DNA from: Blumeriella jaapii
Taxonomy: Eukaryota > Ascomycota > Leotiomycetes > Helotiales > Drepanopezizaceae
Direction of reading: 5' to 3'
Assembly (NCBI GenBank): GCA_009599575.1
Contig: VWND01000018.1
Coordinates: 496,001 to 560,000 of the forward strand
Length of the DNA: 64,000 nucleotides
The notes below the pieces were generated by a model, which saw only the letters and a program-made list of their open reading frames with translations, had not been told where the DNA came from and ran no database searches. Position numbers and translations under genes: made by a program. Shown here one piece after another: positions 21,036-32,433 of this stretch (within the stretch, counting starts at the first letter, position 1; the number at the start of each line of letters is the position of its first letter).

Positions 21036-23764
21036 CGTGGATATGCGATTTCAGAATTGTGTCGATTGCGGTTTCTTTTTTCTCACAAGCAGGAAGGGAT
21101 GTGATGAGAATCGTGTTGGAGGTTCTGCGGACCCACGAGTTGCGTCTACGTATGATCGGATTGACGATTTCTTGCCCACCTACTAGGAACCTGTTCACAT
21201 CAAGTGTGGATTAGCACTACAAGCTGGCTCGGAAGCTACTGACTGCATCCACCTAGCAACGGTCTTTCTTGCTGAGCGAGTTCTTGTCACACATACGGCA
21301 CACAGCCAGATTCTGCTCTCCCAGGACTGCATTGAAGATGTTGCTAACAGGCCTCTGTTCCATTCTGCTGAAACGAGAGGTGCGTATCTGTGATTGCGAG
21401 ACTTTTCCCACTGAGTTCACCTGAGCAGTGTGTCCATTGTCTACGTTCTGTGGTGGGCATCTCCCGCCACGGCCGAGGGAATAGTCGAGCTAGGTAGCTT
21501 GGTCTCCGGCAATGAATCTGGTCTGGCCATTCAGACAAGCTACGTTCAAAGCTCAGGATTGCGGACGGGTGAGGTGGGGCGACGAGGCTCTAGGTCCACG
21601 TGTCTACTCTGCTCCGTTCCGTTTGTTGAAAGACTGCCCAAGTCCTTTGTACCGTTATCCAATAGAATCTCGAGTCGCCGCATTATGTTCTTTGGCCGCG
21701 AATTCGCAGTGCTGCGATTTTGTGGACCAAGAACGCCAACGGTTGTGTAGCGTCGGACTTACCGAAGAATGATCTTGGAGCCGTCCAGAACCCGTCCGTC
21801 AGACCGCTTGGGATATTCCCGTGCCCTAGAACCTGAGGTTTGTGATAGGGTCGGAAAACACATCACGTTGGCTGGGTTGAGAGCCATGCATGGGGTGGAA
21901 GATGACAAGAACGATGTGGTTTCCGCTTTTGATATTGATGGTACTGTACGTGGAATGATCAATCATTCACCTATGTACAGTACCATACAACACGGTGACC
22001 AGTGAGCTTTTCTAACCTCAGTGTCGTCATGACCCACGACCTAAATTTAGATGCTGACTCGAGAGTTGAGTTCCTAAGTAAATATTACCACGACCCACAC
22101 TTACACACTAGATGCTTACTCGTGGGGTAACTTCATGAGTAAGTACATACATACTACTCCTAAAGAACAGACTGGCCGGGCCGATGAACTAGTTTGCTAC
22201 TATGTACCGAGAGACGTACAGTATGTACTACCCCAAGCACGTAGGGCCTAGGTCTGCAAGAGCCGGCACGACTGGACGCGCGGAAAACGATAAGCGAGAG
22301 CATAAGTGAACGAACGTGCCGCCAGCTGCGACATCTCCCCAATGGCAGCATGTTGCGAAGATGAACGAGGAAATCAAGATATCCAGGGAATGCCCCTCAG
22401 AATAGCATGGTCAGGGGATGGACTCGATCATGTGACTGCGTGTATAGTCGCGTGATGGCGCGTCCGAAGGAGCGCGTCCCGCACCACACATTCTCCACGG
22501 CGCACTGGAAAAGTAGAAGGCATACAGAATTCAAGACACCATGAACGAAGACTAGTCTTCCCCTTATCGTCTGATGCCAACAGGCGGGGCGAGGATTCGG
22601 TACGATTTGCGGAAGCCTGCTCCTCAGCCCGGACAGAGTGGTCGGAAACCCTTCACACTCATCTTGTGTCCGTAGCCTTAGTACAACAACAAAATGCAAG
22701 ACCTTCAGTCTACCCCCAGCATCTACCCCTCACTGCGATGTGCAACAAAGCAGAGCTTCCATCGAATCACAACGGCTTCTTCACCTCGAACGTGGTTGCG
22801 GAAGTGGAGATGTGGCAATCTGACGATGAAAGCCCCGAATGCCGAGCTGGACTGGAGCTTGCCGGCCGGCTACTACAGAACATACTACTCGAATGTCTAC
22901 TAGAAAAGACCAACCGGGATGAAGCCTGGCGTATCAAGACCACGATGTGCCGCCCATGAGGTTCTCCGAAAACGAAATGCCTTACTCCAAGCGTCGATGT
23001 GGAAGTGGAGATGGACATTGCAAAAACGACAGGCCTCGTTCGCCTAGCCAAACCCACACTTGACAGCTACTACGACGTTGAGAAATCAACTATCAGATGG
23101 CGGCGCTGCAGGCACGTCTCCATCGACTTGGGTGCAGATTCCAAGCAGCGACGACGTGACATCGCCTGAAAAACCACACAGGCAAGGGAAGCTAGTGGTG
23201 GCGTTGACCGTCTCTGAGGCTACCAAAGGGTTACTGATGTCGAATATCTCGCGACCAAGGAGCTGGCTTCCGCAGTGAAGCATGACGACGACAACACGAT
23301 GATGATGAGATTACTTGACGTCTGGAGGGGCCAATGAAACTGACCTCCCGAAGGGCATCGAAGACGTTCTCAGCTGGGGATTTTCACCTACCAGAGACTT
23401 TCGAGTAAACAGCAATGTAAACCAAACTTGTGAGCAACAGGATCCATTCTAGAAGCCTGTTTTTTACAAGTTATATAGAGGGGGGGGTTTTTTTATAAAA
23501 AAAATTGTGCACTGACGATAGCCGATAGCCATTCGAAGTAGAACGAGAATGACACCCCAGGAGATTCCAAGAACGTTGAAAATGTCTTCTACAACTTTTG
23601 TTTTGATACGATGAATAAATACATGTCATCGATACAACAAACGGCTTTGGCGTTCGCACAAATGGCAAAAATTGTGGGAAAACCCGAAGACTCGTAGCCG
23701 GCGCCTCGGACAGGCTCAGAGAGATCCGTCTTCGCTGGCCGCAGTGAACATGACGCGAGCTTTG
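21036..23764. other. gene-poor stretch before the satellite
   Basis: Apart from a weak short frame (22738-22959) no gene is supported. GTAC-type motifs occur near 21943, 21972 and 22214. The word GCGATGTGCAACAAA at 22735 resembles the core word of both satellites further right. A similar GGAAGTGGAGATG segment appears at 22799 and again near 23000, hinting at a small imperfect duplication. Confidence 0.4.
22738..22959 (+). CDS. possible short gene or remnant, unknown
   Basis: A 73-residue frame from ATG 22738 has balanced, acidic, gene-like composition (VVAEVEMWQSDDESPECRAG, LELAGRLLQNILLECLLEKT) but no recognised family and no visible partner exons. It may be the remnant of a larger gene, because coding-like segments continue weakly to about 23280 in other frames. 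Low confidence. Confidence 0.2.
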   Translation: MCNKAELPSNHNGFFTSNVVAEVEMWQSDDESPECRAGLELAGRLLQNILLECLLEKTNRDEAWRIKTTMCRP

Positions 23765-26130
23765 CGGACTGGAGATCGAGAATTTGCTGTGGGATCGAAC
23801 GTGCGACTTGCAACAGAGACGAGAATGCGTTGAATGCAGTAAGACCAGTGTTGCGGTGCTAAAGAAGTGTCGAGCGTGGTGGATTCGAATATTATCATGA
23901 CGATTGAACCTTCCGCAGATCGAGATTTTGCGGCTTGTTCGGAATATGCGACATGCAACAAAATTGAGAATGCTCTGAATGCGAGATTTTGCGGCTTGTT
24001 CGGAATGCGCGATATGCAACAAAAGTGAGAATGCTCTGAATGCAGTAAAGCTGAATTCGTAATGTGAAAAAAATGTCGAGCGTTGTGGATTCGAACATTA
24101 TCATGACGATGGATAGAGGCGGTTTTACTAGTGAAAGCAATGTTGACACTTTCAAAAACCTTCCGCAGATCGAGATTTTGCGGCTTGTTCGGAATGCGCG
24201 ATATGCAACAAAAGTCTGAATGCTCTGAATGCAGTAAAGCTGAATTCGTAATGTAAAAAAAGTGTCGAGCGTTGTGAATTCGAAATTATCATGACGATGA
24301 ATAGCGGCGGTTTTACTAGTGAAAGCAATGTTGACACTTACAAAAACCTTCAGCAGATCGAGATTTTGCGGCTTGTTCGGAATATGCGATATGCAACAAA
24401 AATGAAAATACTCTGAATGCGAGATTTTGCGGCTTATTCGGAATGCGCGATATGCAACAAAAATGAAAATGCTCTGAATGCGAGATTTTGCGGCTTGTTC
24501 GGAATGCGCGATATGCAACAAAAGTGAGAATGCTCTGAATGCAGTAAAGCTGAATTCGTAATATGAAAAAAATGTCGAGCGTTGTGGATTCGAATTATCA
24601 TGACAATGGATAGAGGCGGTTTTATTAGTGAAAGCAATGTTGACATTTACAAAAACCTTCCGCAGATCGAGATTTTGCGGCTTGTTCGGAATGCGCGATA
24701 TACAACAAAAATGAAAATGCTTTGAATACGAGATTTTGCGGCTTGTTCGGAACGCGCGATATGCAACAAAAGTGAAAATGTTCTGAATGCAGTAAAGCCG
24801 AATCCGTTATGTAAAAAAGTGTCGAGCGTTATGGATTCGAAATTTATCATGACGATGGATATAGGCAGGCGGTGCTTCTAGCCAATGCAATGTAAACACT
24901 TACAAAATCCTTCCGCAAATCGAGATTTTGCGGCTTGTTCGGAATGCGCGATATGCAACAAAAGTCTGAATGCTCTGAATGCAGTAAAGCCGAATCCGTC
25001 ATGTAAAAAAGTGTCGAGCGTTGTGGATTCGAAATTTATTATGACGATGGATATAGGCAAGCGGTGCTTCTAGCCAATGCAATGTAAACACTTACAAAAT
25101 CCTCCCGCAGATCGAGATTTTGCGGCTTGTTCGGAATGCGCGATATACAACAAAAGTGAAAATGCTCTGGATGCAGTAAAGCCGAATCCGTCATGTAAAA
25201 AAGTGTCGAGCGTTGTGGATTCGAAAATTATCATAACGATGATAATAGGCAGGCGGTGCTTCTAGCCAATGCAATGTAAACACTTACAAAAACCTTCCGC
25301 AGTATTTTGCGGCTTGTTCGGAATGCGCGATATGCAACAAAAGTGAAAATGCTCTGAATGCAGTAAAGCCAAAAAAGTGTCGAGCGTCATGGATTCGAAA
25401 TTATTATGACGATGGATGGATATAGACGGTTCTACTAGTGAAGGCAATGTTGATATTTACAAAAACCTTTCGCAGATTTTGCGGCTTGTTCGGAATGCGC
25501 GATATGCAACAAAAGTGAAAATGCTCTGAATGCAGTAAAGCTGAATTCGTAGTGTAAAAAAAGTCGAGCGTTATGGATTCGAAAATTATCATGACGATGG
25601 ATATAAACAGGCAGGCGGTGCTTCTAGCGAAAGCAATATTGACATTTACAAAAACCTTCCGCAAATCGAGATTTTGCGGCTTCTTCGGAATGCGCGATAT
25701 GCAACAAAAGTAAAAAAGCTTTCAATACAATAAAGTCCATTCTGCAATGCTAAAAAGGTGTCGACCGTTGTGGATACGGAATTTATCGTAATAATGATTC
25801 TACGCAGTGCTTCTAGCCAAAGCAATATAAACACTCCAAATTCTTCCGCAAATCGAAATTTTGCGGCTTGTTCGGAATGCGCGATATGCAACAAAAATAA
25901 AAATGCTTTCAATACAATAAAGTCCATTCTGCAAGCTAAAAAGGTGTCGACCGTTGTGGATACGGAATTTATCGTGATGATGATTCTACGCAGTGTTTCT
26001 AGCCAAAGCAATGTAAACACTTACAAAAACCTCCCGCAGATCGAGATTTTGCGGTTTGATCGGAATGCGACATGCAACAAAAGTGAGCAGAGTCTCGAAG
26101 TGGTAAAGCTACGATCGTGAAGCTAGAAGG
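23765..26130. repeat. satellite array, unit about 190 bp with 61-bp sub-unit
   Basis: About a dozen diverged head-to-tail copies of a unit of roughly 187-194 bp. Each holds GAGATTTTGCGGCTTGTTCGG, then GCGCGATATGCAACAAAA, GAATGCTCTGAATGCAGTAAA, GTGTCGAGCGTTGTGGATTC, ATTATCATGACGATGGATA, and AGCAATGT-GACACTTACAAA. Core starts are near 23922, 23983, 24172, 24360, 24421, 24482, 24669, 24730, 24922, 25114, 25302, 25475, 25669, 25856 and 26044. In three places a 61-bp segment is repeated alone, giving a higher-order pattern. First and last copies are the most diverged. Long frames across the array (up to 208 codons) are by-products of the repeat and are not called as genes. Confidence 0.92.
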
Positions 26131-27225
26131 GTTTCGTTAGGCGTTTCTGTAGATGAGGTACCATGGTCCTTGTGCGGTGCTGGGCTGGGCCGGGCCGAAA
26201 ATGTTGCAGACACTTGTCCGGTCTTCCCTCGACATAGTAGTAAGGAGGAGGTTGTCAAGGCTGGGGATTCTCTGGGGTCGCCTATCACTGCATTTCTGAA
26301 GCTCGAAGACCCTACTGCGTGTCTGGTTCCATCTAAGTGGTGGTGGCTTTGGTGCGCCGATGACCCATCAGAGGAGGTCTCCTGAGGGTCAAATCCCACA
26401 ACCTGGGTCCGCAATCGTCTGGAGACACTTTCTTGATTACCTACACAGCAGGAATTCACTACTTTTCTTGTCCCTTCATACACTCTCGGGTCGCCGCGCA
26501 CTTCGACGAGAAAAGAGACTTGGTTGCCGCGCCAGCTCAGATCATTGGCCCCGAGAAGATGGTCAAAGCACGACGTGCAACCAGTATCGCTGAGAACGAG
26601 TGCTAGAGAATGAGTCTGTGGAGTTTGGTATCGTCGCAGCTCAAGGGGCTCTTGAAGGTCACTGGGTGGGAGTGAGCTTTGAGAAGCTCGTATTCATACT
26701 TAGTGAACGGGTCCACTAACGGGCGCTAGATATATGTAAGTGCGAAGTGGGCCACTTTGGGTTGGAGGTAGTAGATCTTGGGCGTAGAATGGGCTCGTAG
26801 GGCTAAGTCTGCCGAATGCGCCTTCGAGTCATCATCTCGGGACTGAGGCATGAGCAGTGGTGTAGCTCAAGCTAAGTAAGGCTAAGTAAGGCTAAGCGAG
26901 GTTACAACGAGCCTATACTGTACTATTTCTGTAGATGATGCTTATCCTCGGAAAGTTGGTACTGTACTGTATATCTTGTACAGTACTGTAGGTACTTAAA
27001 CGTGGTGATTGGGACAGGGCCAGTGATCACGTGGCTAATAGCGTGCACGAGCCACTTCTAAGAGCGTGTAAGACTTCTTCCTTTGGTGATGGAACCCAAT
27101 TCGGTAGTTTCCACTACACCAGAAGACAGAACATTCTGACGACGGCCTTTCTCCCTCTGCATGCTCGCCCCAGCCAAAATCCGTACATACAATAGCGTTC
27201 CCAAAATCCTTTGCGCTCGCCACAT
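26131..27225. other. intergenic, no supported gene
   Basis: Follows the satellite. Near 26870-26895 GGCTAAGTAA is repeated in short tandem, and 26961-27000 carries a GTACTGTAC/GTACAGTAC cluster. No frame is convincing. Confidence 0.4.
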
Positions 27226-27830
27226 CTACAGAATGCAAAGTAAAGCTCGTTCAGCAGGCCTCCACTTTCTGACCCGGAAGTTTCTTCCGCTGGCCTGGGC
27301 CAAGATATCGCGGACTACCTCAACATCGAAAGCTCCATTCCAAAGGCCAATCTGTTGGGCGATAAACTCGGGTTGGGTCCAGTAGCGTGGCCGCGGCGAA
27401 CCAGCCTTATCCACGTCGGACGAATCCACCGACCCGACTGAAAGATCCGGGGAATGTGAGCCGAAGTATGCTAATTCATGAAGCCAGCCTACCACGCGAA
27501 AGCGACGTTCCACTCTAGCGTTGGTAGCAGAGTGCGTACCGGTGCACTCCGCGTTCCTTCGTGGCGAAATCGTCTGAGAAGGTTTGTCTAGGGTGCTCGC
27601 CTGGCACGCTGTGGATGCCACGATGCCTTCGATCCCTGCTTTCTTGCTGGCGTCGATGATGGTCTTGGCCTGCTGGGCTCTGAGATCAGGGATGGGACAG
27701 ATGTCCAGAAATACGCCAATCTAGTCTTGCGCTCCTCGGAAGAGGGCGTTGAAGTTCGTGCTTTCATCTTCAGGGATGGTGAATGGCGAGGCTTGCGTGT
27801 TTGAGCGTTATGGGACATTCTACACGTTGC
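27226..27830 (-). pseudogene. decayed NmrA-like NAD(P)-binding protein
   Basis: Reading leftwards from 27830, the frame ASPFTIPEDES, FNALFRGAQD, IGVFLDICPIPDLRAQQAK, TIIDASKKAGIEGIVAST matches the pattern of NmrA/isoflavone-reductase-like proteins (beta strand GVFLxxCPxPD, then IIDASKKAGVxxIVxST). A TAG stop lies between GAQD and IGVF. The same frame continues to WNGAFDVEVVRDILAQASGRNFRVRK, which resembles the C-terminal helix/strand of the family (RDILAxxSGRxxxVR). The middle is not alignable, and the N-terminal dinucleotide-binding motif is not found intact. It is therefore called a pseudogene. NmrA-like proteins are redox sensors or reductases. Confidence 0.5.
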
Positions 27831-29820
27831 AGAGATAAGAACACAAAGCTTTGACATCGGCTGCTACTCGTTGGACAATCACCGCTCATTGAATTTGCTG
27901 GTGGGTAGCGAGGAAGGGCTGCATGGTTGACGCCGAAGTGGACGAAGCAAAATAGAATGGGTCCGCAAGAAGATTTTGGGTACTCGAGCTAAGACTGGAT
28001 TAACGCGAACATCGTGGCCGAAAAGTGGCGATGCCGCAAGAATGGTCACTCTGGAAGTGCCCCCCTTCGATTTGCTAGCATGGCATTCGGCTGGAAGTCT
28101 ACACCTGGACCTTTTCTTCCCAAGCTCTTCCAGCGTGATCTGGACCCCTTGTCAGAGATATGCATGAACCTATGCAACCACTGCTCTCCCCTCCGAGTTC
28201 CACGGCCAGCTTCGAGCCCTCGATGCCAAAATCAGAGAACTTACTTACTACCAGGGCCATCGTATCAACTCGCCGGTCAGGCGACTCTATCGCAGAACCC
28301 AACGTCTACCACATGGCAACCCTGATCGACCTACTTCGTGCGAACAGCGTAGAACTTCTGGAAGCTGTTTGCGGCCACGATGGCCGTCCTTGACGGTTCT
28401 CCGGATGCGTTGAGGATGACGGCGAGGTGAGTTTGAGTCGAGCGGGACTTGATGGCTGATGATGCTCCTCCTCTGATCAAGGGACGAACAGGGCTGGGCA
28501 TGTGGAGGTTTCAACGTACGGACCTATGACTTCTACAGTACTTGAGTGGATATGGAATCTGCCGGCCTGGAGGTCTAGAGAACTCTTCCTGCTCGCCGTC
28601 CCAAACGAAGCGAATGGCGGGACTTCTGACGCCGGCGCTGCTCAGCACTACCGAGACACAGATCTGGCATGGATACTGCTTGGATCTAGATGCAAGCACA
28701 ACAAATCGTCGAATACATGTTATACCGCGGTGAAGAGATTGTGTGTCTGCGAATAAGGCGTGGCAAGGACTGGCATGGAAAGGGGCCTTCAGGGTTTCGG
28801 AAGGATAGGCGTTGCCCATATCCTCGAAGCACAAACAATAGAGCAAGACTTACTATTCGTTCGACAAGAGCCTTATCCAACAACCAGCTTTGCTTTGCTG
28901 ATGAAACTCGGCGAGAGATCGTGCTACAGCGACGTACCGAGCTCTACTCTACTACGCGAGTGACTGACTGTCGCTAGGGGAAGTCTGAGGTCCTTTGATG
29001 CCAAGAAGCCGCGGTGTGCAACAAAGAAAGGTCTGCCGTGTGCATGATGTTGTTTACTTGGATTTCGGCAGAGCAACAACGCAAACCCCGAGCGAAGATA
29101 CTCGACCGCTCGACATTCAACGCTGGTTAGGGTTCCCGACGTGCAAATAAGCTGGGGCGTAGCATTGTACAGTACTGTACAGTACTGTATGTAAGCTGCT
29201 AGCACTCCCGCTCTGATGCTGGCCAGGGTCCGAGATGTGCATTGTGCAGCAAACAATCCGCGAACTCTATCGCAAGCTAAAGGTTGTAGCTTCTCGGGAC
29301 CCCAACTTACTGTGATGCGTGATTGGACGTCCTGTCAGCCGCACTGTGCTATGTACATACCTACCGGTAGAGCAGGAACAGGCCTTGCAGAGCGAGAGCG
29401 TGAGCGAGGCGTGATATCAGGGTCAAGATGGTATTTGCATTAGTAGAATTGAAAGGGTCGCATGATGTGCAATGAAGATCGAATTGCCTCAGAGACTGTG
29501 CGGGCTGGAGGATGCGTGGCCGATCGGATTATGCTGATTCGGGATTATGTGATTTGATGCTAGGCAACTCTCAAGGGTTTTGCAGCACGCTACGAGACAG
29601 GAGACTTACATTGAGATCGATGTCATGGAGCCGAAAGTCGGCCCCTGGAATTGATACTAAAAGGGCTCGTGATGACTAGCAAGGGTAGATAGAATACGCG
29701 ACCATTCCTCACAAGTACAGGATCTAAATCGTAGTCAAGGAGACTTGTCGAAGTTTAGCAAGGCTTTAAGATGCGTGACCAATGATTGCAAGCAGATGGT
29801 TCGTGTTGCGCAATTTTCAA
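27831..29820. other. gene-poor stretch
   Basis: No gene supported. It contains a GTACAGTACTGTACAGTACTG block at 29167-29188 and scattered copies of the word GTGTGCAACAAA (29013) that become frequent further right. Frames on both strands near 28500-28980 overlap and look accidental. Confidence 0.4.
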
Positions 29821-31600
29821 GGTTTTTGCTATGTGCAACAAGACAAGAAAGTCGGAAATGGCCAAAGACTCTACAGGACTAACGATGTTGCATGGGTTAT
29901 GAGATGTGCAACAAAACGAGCATTTGAAGATAGGTCTGAGATGACATGGAAGGATTGGACTTGCAATGGCATGGAATGCACAACAACCCAGTCGTAGTTG
30001 GCTGGAATTTGGGAAAATCCCTCAGGCCAGAAAAAAAATACACCCTCAAGAGATTTCGGGATGGCTCTCCAAAGAGAGCTTCTTCCTGGTTGATCTGCGG
30101 AGAAATCTTTTGACATTCACTGCTTAACAGCAAAATGGCATCTGATTTTGGTAGTTCAAATACTTTTGGAACCATAAGGTGAACTCTAACGTCGTGTTCT
30201 TGGCCCTCGGGAATTTCTTGACTTGGCCAGAGGTCAAGTACAAAACTGCTTTCACAAGCAAGGGTTATAAGATGTGCAACAAAACAGGAACGTAGAGATA
30301 GATCCGAGGCTATATGCAAAATCTAGAAGTTGCCAGGGTGATGAGATGTGCAACAGAACGGGAATATAACGCTGGACTCCAGACTATCCTACATGAAATA
30401 GGCTTGCAAGGGTTGTAAGATGTGCAACAGAACAGGAACATAACGCTGGACTCCAGACTATCCTACATGAAATAGGCTTGCAAGGGTTGTAAGATGTGCA
30501 ACAGAACAGGAACATAACGCTGGACTCCAGACTATCCTACATGAAATAGGCTTGCAAGGGTTGTAAGATGTGCAACAGAACAGGAACATAACGCTGGACT
30601 CCAGACTATCCCACATGAAATAGACTTGCAAGGGTTGTAAGATGTGCAACAGAACAGGAACATAACGCTGGACTCCAGACTATCCCACATGAAATAGACT
30701 TGCAAGGGTTGTAAGATGTGCAACAGAACAGGAACATAACGCTGGACTCCAGACTATCCCACATGAAATAGACTTGCAAGGGTTGTAAGATGTGCAACAG
30801 AAAAGGAACATGATGAGAACTCCGAGGCTATGCAGCACAGATAGAATTTTGCAGGGTTATAAGATGTGCGTGTAATAGAACAGGAACATGACGCTGTGAA
30901 TTAGACTACTCCAAAGGATGTAAGATATGCAACTAACCAGGAGCATGACATCGACCGAGCAGTAGATGGCATTGCCAGGGTTGTAAATGGTACGGTCCAC
31001 GCGTGTCGACCAGACCTTGGTAGTTCCAGAGCCTAGCGACAAGAATGAAAAGGAGTCAAGTGCGGCTCGGATGAATGGATACATCATGGGTACAAGGGTG
31101 TGAGATGTGCAACAGAGAAAAGAACGTAGGATCGATCCTAGAGCAGTACGCTTGTAGGGGTTGTGAGATGTGCAACGAGAATGGAGAGCGCCGGAATGAA
31201 GCTGGGCTGAACGGCGAGTACAGTTGCAGGGGATGTAAGATGTGCAACAAAGAAATATCTTGGGACTGGATACAGGCTAGTAACAAGCCCAGCATGGCAA
31301 GAACAATTGCAGGGGATGTGAGATATGCAACAAAAGAAGAACATAGGGCAGGCTACAAACTAGAACAACATGTTCGGCGTGGCAAGCAGAGTTACAGGGG
31401 GCATGAAATCGTGCAACAAAAAAAGAACATAGGACAAGCTACAAACCAAGTAAGCAGCTCAGCGTAGAAAGCGTACTCGCAGGGGATATAAGACGTGCAA
31501 CAGAAGGACACCATCTGGGGCCAAATACCGACTCAATGACCAGCTAAGCAAGGGAATTTCACATGCAGGGGATACACGATGTGCAACAAAACCTAGGAAT
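29821..31600. repeat. field of degenerate repeats with GATGTGCAACA core
   Basis: The core (T/A)AGATGTGCAACARAA recurs about every 60-110 bp through this field (for example 29906, 30270, 30345-30789, 31102, 31167, 31240, 31500, 31577), usually after GCAGGGGTTGTAA- or GCAGGGGATGTAA-like sequence and followed by A-rich GGAACATA. Copies outside 30345-30788 are strongly diverged and of unequal length. The field looks like an old satellite in which one block was recently homogenised. Confidence 0.8.
30345..30788. repeat. 74-bp tandem repeat, six copies
   Basis: Six head-to-tail units of exactly 74 bp begin with GATGTGCAACAG at 30345, 30419, 30493, 30567, 30641 and 30715. A seventh start at 30789 diverges after about 15 bp. 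The unit contains GAACATAACGCTGGACTCC, AGACTATCC-ACATGAAATAG and CTTGCAAGGGTTGTAA. Copies differ at only a few bases, mostly C/T and G/A. There are no spacers of unique sequence. Confidence 0.97.
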
Positions 31601-32073
31601 CCGGAACGCTTGCGGGGACCAGAAGATGCGTAGGTAGCTGGGCTTGCAAAGGTATGCCGGGGTGCAAAGTTGTAGAATTGACTGAAAGGCTGGCCCGGAT
31701 GCGGTATAGTCGGGCCCACTCCATGAAGTCAGGGACATGGATGGGATAGGATGTATGTAAGTACTGTACGTACTGTATCTAGATGTATCTCGATGTATAG
31801 TAAGTGCTGTAGAGGGCATGGGTTGTAGTACTCAGACTAAGTACTCAGACTACTCAAACCCGCCGCTAACACTTCTTTGGGCCCTACATAAGTACTGTAT
31901 AATGGCCACAGAAGGAGGTACTTCCTTACTAACCTCGGCATTGGGAGCGAATGGCTGGACCGGCCTAAACTTCTTGATCAATGCATGGCATAACACAGTA
32001 GCTTCGGTTTTTGAAAAATCATTCCAAAAAACCCATACCAAACAGTGCAACTTTGGGACTCTACCTTCCGAGG
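31601..32073. other. short non-coding stretch left of the transposon complex
   Basis: Normal base composition. It contains GTACTGTACGTACTGTATC at 31762 and a frame on each strand that runs on into the transposon insertion. No family is recognised in either. This is the original host sequence at the LINE insertion site; it rejoins at 52227. Confidence 0.4.
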
Positions 32074-32087
32074 TACGGCAGGATTTG
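32074..32087 (+). repeat. left target-site duplication of the LINE
   Basis: TACGGCAGGATTTG here equals TACGGCAGGACTTG at 52213-52226 with one C/T difference, which is a RIP-type change. The two flank the complete LINE with its nested insertions. Confidence 0.8.
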
Positions 32088-32129
32088 CATCCTTCACAAC
32101 ATACACGGATTCTACTTTTTGTTCGCAAC

Positions 32130-32423
32130 TGTAACGATCTAATCAGTCGGAGGGCTGGGAGATCAGTCAACTGGTCGCCGTGTTCACATGGTATGAAACG
32201 AGCCTTTAATTTTGTAACAAAAATATTCACTTAGAATCAACAACTGCAGAAGGCAGAGATTGCTAAGGGAAAAAAGCCTTATATATATAATAGTTTCCAT
32301 AATTGATAAGAAGACCCACCAGAAGACCAAAAAGCTTGCAGCTATACGTAATTGCTAAGAAGCTTGCAGCTATACGTAGTTGCTGAAGTAATACGAGAGA
32401 TAGCAACAGAATAAATCGTCACA
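32130..32423 (-). repeat. Gypsy-1 3' LTR (294 bp)
   Basis: Aligns without gaps to 38288-38469 plus 45819-45930, which also totals 294 bp. All differences I compared are C/T or G/A transitions. It contains a 27-28-bp internal tandem duplication around GCTTGCAGCTATACGTAGTTG. Confidence 0.95.
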
Positions 32424-32433
32424 CTATCCCCCC
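32424..32433 (-). other. Gypsy-1 polypurine tract
   Basis: On the minus strand GGGGGGATAG ends directly at the 3' LTR, as needed for plus-strand DNA priming. The stop codon of the Gypsy-1 polyprotein frame (TAG, 32426-32424) lies inside it. Confidence 0.75.

Noticed and set aside
23471..24521. Frames of 183 and 208 codons on the minus strand with repeated LLHIAHSEQAAKS
   Set aside because: They are translations of the 190-bp satellite. Unit lengths vary and are often not divisible by three, and frames break at unit borders.
30345..30788. CRISPR-like array
   Set aside because: Units are contiguous 74-bp tandem repeats without unique spacers, and the organism is a eukaryote.
30458..30797. Repeated 63-codon minus-strand frames
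   Set aside because: Products of the 74-bp tandem repeat, identical by register; no independent coding evidence.
31818..32234. 138-codon + strand frame across the LINE border
   Set aside because: It runs from host DNA through the target duplication into the LINE and Gypsy-1 LTR; not a gene, although its left part may belong to an unknown host sequence.
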